The notes beneath the pieces are model-generated. The model was given only the letters and a program-made list of their open reading frames with translations, had not been told where the DNA came from and ran no database searches. This document shows, piece after piece, positions 8,145-9,040 of a stretch of 9,040 nucleotides of DNA. The position numbers and the translations under genes were made by a program. Positions within the stretch are counted from its first letter, which is position 1. Every line of letters begins with the position of its first letter. This DNA is from Oscillospiraceae bacterium (GTDB taxonomy: Bacteria; Bacillota; Clostridia; Oscillospirales; Acutalibacteraceae): contig JAISRF010000007.1 in NCBI GenBank assembly GCA_031273775.1, forward strand, positions 1 to 9,040, read 5' to 3'.

Positions 8145-8173
8145 ATTATATCTCCTGTCCGTGTGTTTTTCAA
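8145..8173 (-). promoter_or_regulatory. Possible sigma-70/sigma-A promoter overlapping the lipoprotein RBS
   Basis: On the minus strand TTGAAA (8173-8168) is followed by exactly 17 bases and then TATAAT (8150-8145). This is a 5/6 match at -35 and 6/6 at -10 with optimal spacing. The -10 box ends only 3 bases before the lipoprotein ATG, so a transcript would begin at or inside the first codons and lack the AGGAG site, which lies in the promoter spacer. It could therefore feed mainly the downstream GH78 and GH106 genes, make a leaderless message, or be chance. The match is seen directly; function is inferred. Confidence 0.35.
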
Positions 8174-8197
8174 GAGCCTCCGCGAAGAAAAGTAAAA

Positions 8198-9040
8198 TTA
8201 ATACTCCCGCACAAGCCTGTGACCGCCCGTAACGGCGCTTTTTTCGTACCGACCGTCCTCAAAGCGAAAGCCCTCCGGCAGCACAATTTTCCCAAAAACA
8301 GTCTCCGGCGCTTCCAGGTTCAGGTCAACCGCGCCGGTTTCATTTCGCTTCCAAAAAACGGAAATTTTCCCGGCTGGGGCAATATGAAAGCCCTTCGCGT
8401 ATTCCAGACTGCCGATAAACGACGGACGGATTAGAATTTCATTAACGTTGTCCCGGGACGGATTAAGGTGAATTCCCGCGATTTCCCGGATAAACCAGCC
8501 GCTGATGTCGCCGAACATATGATGATTCAACGACGCGACGCGTCCCCCCTCCGGCTGAAACATTTCCGGAATCGAGGTTTCCCCGCGTGCTACCAGATTT
8601 CCGTAGGACGGAAATTCCGGCGTTGTAATCATTTGATACGCCAGATCGCTCTCCCCGAACGCGGAAAGCACGTGAAAAATCACCCTCGCGCCCAGAAGTC
8701 CGGTAGTCATAAGACCGCCGTCCCGGTCAATCAAGGCAAGAAGCTTTGAAAAAAACGCCGCCCGTTCCCCGTTTTCAAGAACGTTAAAGTAGAGAACCAT
8801 TGCCTGAGCCGTCTGGCAGTTCCCCGCCGCAGTCACGGCGCTGAAATCAATCAGACGAAAACGGATTGCGGCGCGAAGCCGGGCGCCGAATTTTTCCGCG
8901 AATTCCCTGTGCAAATCCATGCCCAGTACCCCGAAAATAAACGCCGCTTTTTCGCAGATATCCATTGATATAACGCTATCGGTCAATTCGAGCGGGGCTG
9001 TGTAATCGGCCTCTCCCTTGCCCGGCGGACACCAGTCTCC
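8198..9040 (-). CDS. GH78 alpha-L-rhamnosidase, C-terminal part (N-terminus outside window)
   Basis: The frame is open from the right edge of the window to a TAA at 8198-8200, giving 280 residues. A TTG at 8986 could be read as a start, but the residues upstream of it (GDWCPPGKGEADY, visible residues 1-13) are a normal GH78 active-site segment, so the gene continues beyond the window. Visible residues 1 to about 195 are the later half of the (alpha/alpha)6 barrel. GETSIPE (153-159) matches the GATTxWE or TTLPE segment of the family, with E159 as the expected general base, and is followed by NHHMFG (172-177) and SGWFIREIAGI. The end is the family's C-terminal beta-sandwich (ILIRPSFIGSLEYAKG; GKISVFWKRNE). 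It differs clearly from the complete GH78 in this window (TSIPE versus TTFWE), so the two are not a recent duplication. Export cannot be judged without the N-terminus. It lies 56 bases upstream of the lipoprotein gene and is the first visible gene of the cluster. Confidence 0.88.
   Translation of the reverse strand, partial: GDWCPPGKGEADYTAPLELTDSVISMDICEKAAFIFGVLGMDLHREFAEKFGARLRAAIRFRLIDFSAVTAAGNCQTAQAMVLYFNVLENGERAAFFSKLLALIDRDGGLMTTGLLGARVIFHVLSAFGESDLAYQMITTPEFPSYGNLVARGETSIPEMFQPEGGRVASLNHHMFGDISGWFIREIAGIHLNPSRDNVNEILIRPSFIGSLEYAKGFHIAPAGKISVFWKRNETGAVDLNLEAPETVFGKIVLPEGFRFEDGRYEKSAVTGGHRLVREY

Noticed and set aside
8198..8986. TTG at 8986 as the true start of the right-edge gene
   Set aside because: In-frame sequence upstream to the window edge encodes a conserved GH78 segment (GDWCPPG), so this is an internal leucine codon of a longer gene.

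Overview
This 9,040-base window holds five protein-coding genes, all on the minus strand and read right to left. They are separated by gaps of roughly 44 to 95 bases, and most starts have a clear Shine-Dalgarno sequence. The layout looks like one operon, or part of one, for breaking down a rhamnose-containing polysaccharide or glycoside. The genes at both edges are cut by the window. I see no RNA genes, mobile elements, CRISPR arrays or convincing terminators, and no gene-free stretch over 100 bases.

In transcription order: (1) 9040-8198, the C-terminal part of a GH78 alpha-L-rhamnosidase; (2) 8141-6360, a lipoprotein with a GH99/GH71-like barrel and a CBM9/DOMON-like C-terminal domain; (3) 6315-4285, a compact GH78 alpha-L-rhamnosidase; (4) 4189-1223, a large GH106-type alpha-L-rhamnosidase; (5) 1132-1, a protein of a poorly described family, probably a (beta/alpha)-barrel related to carbohydrate deacetylases or hydrolases, whose C-terminus lies outside the window. 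Function calls come from motifs recalled from the families, not from a database search.

How they may work together (inference): the lipoprotein is the only complete product with an export signal, so it would bind or cut the glycan at the cell surface. The GH78 and GH106 proteins with visible N-termini have no signal peptide, so they would remove rhamnose from imported oligosaccharides in the cytoplasm. Having GH106 and two different GH78 types suggests several kinds of rhamnosyl linkage in the target. No transporter, regulator or rhamnose catabolism gene lies in the window; these would be expected outside it.

Organism: strong AGGAG-type ribosome binding sites, moderate GC content by eye, a short lipoprotein signal and the gene mix suggest a plant- or gut-glycan degrading bacterium. 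A Bacillota member of the Clostridia or Paenibacillus type is most likely, but Verrucomicrobiota or Lentisphaerota cannot be excluded. The points most worth a second look are two hydrolases whose expected catalytic glutamates are changed, the unclassified barrel protein, and a near-consensus promoter overlapping the ribosome binding site of the lipoprotein gene.
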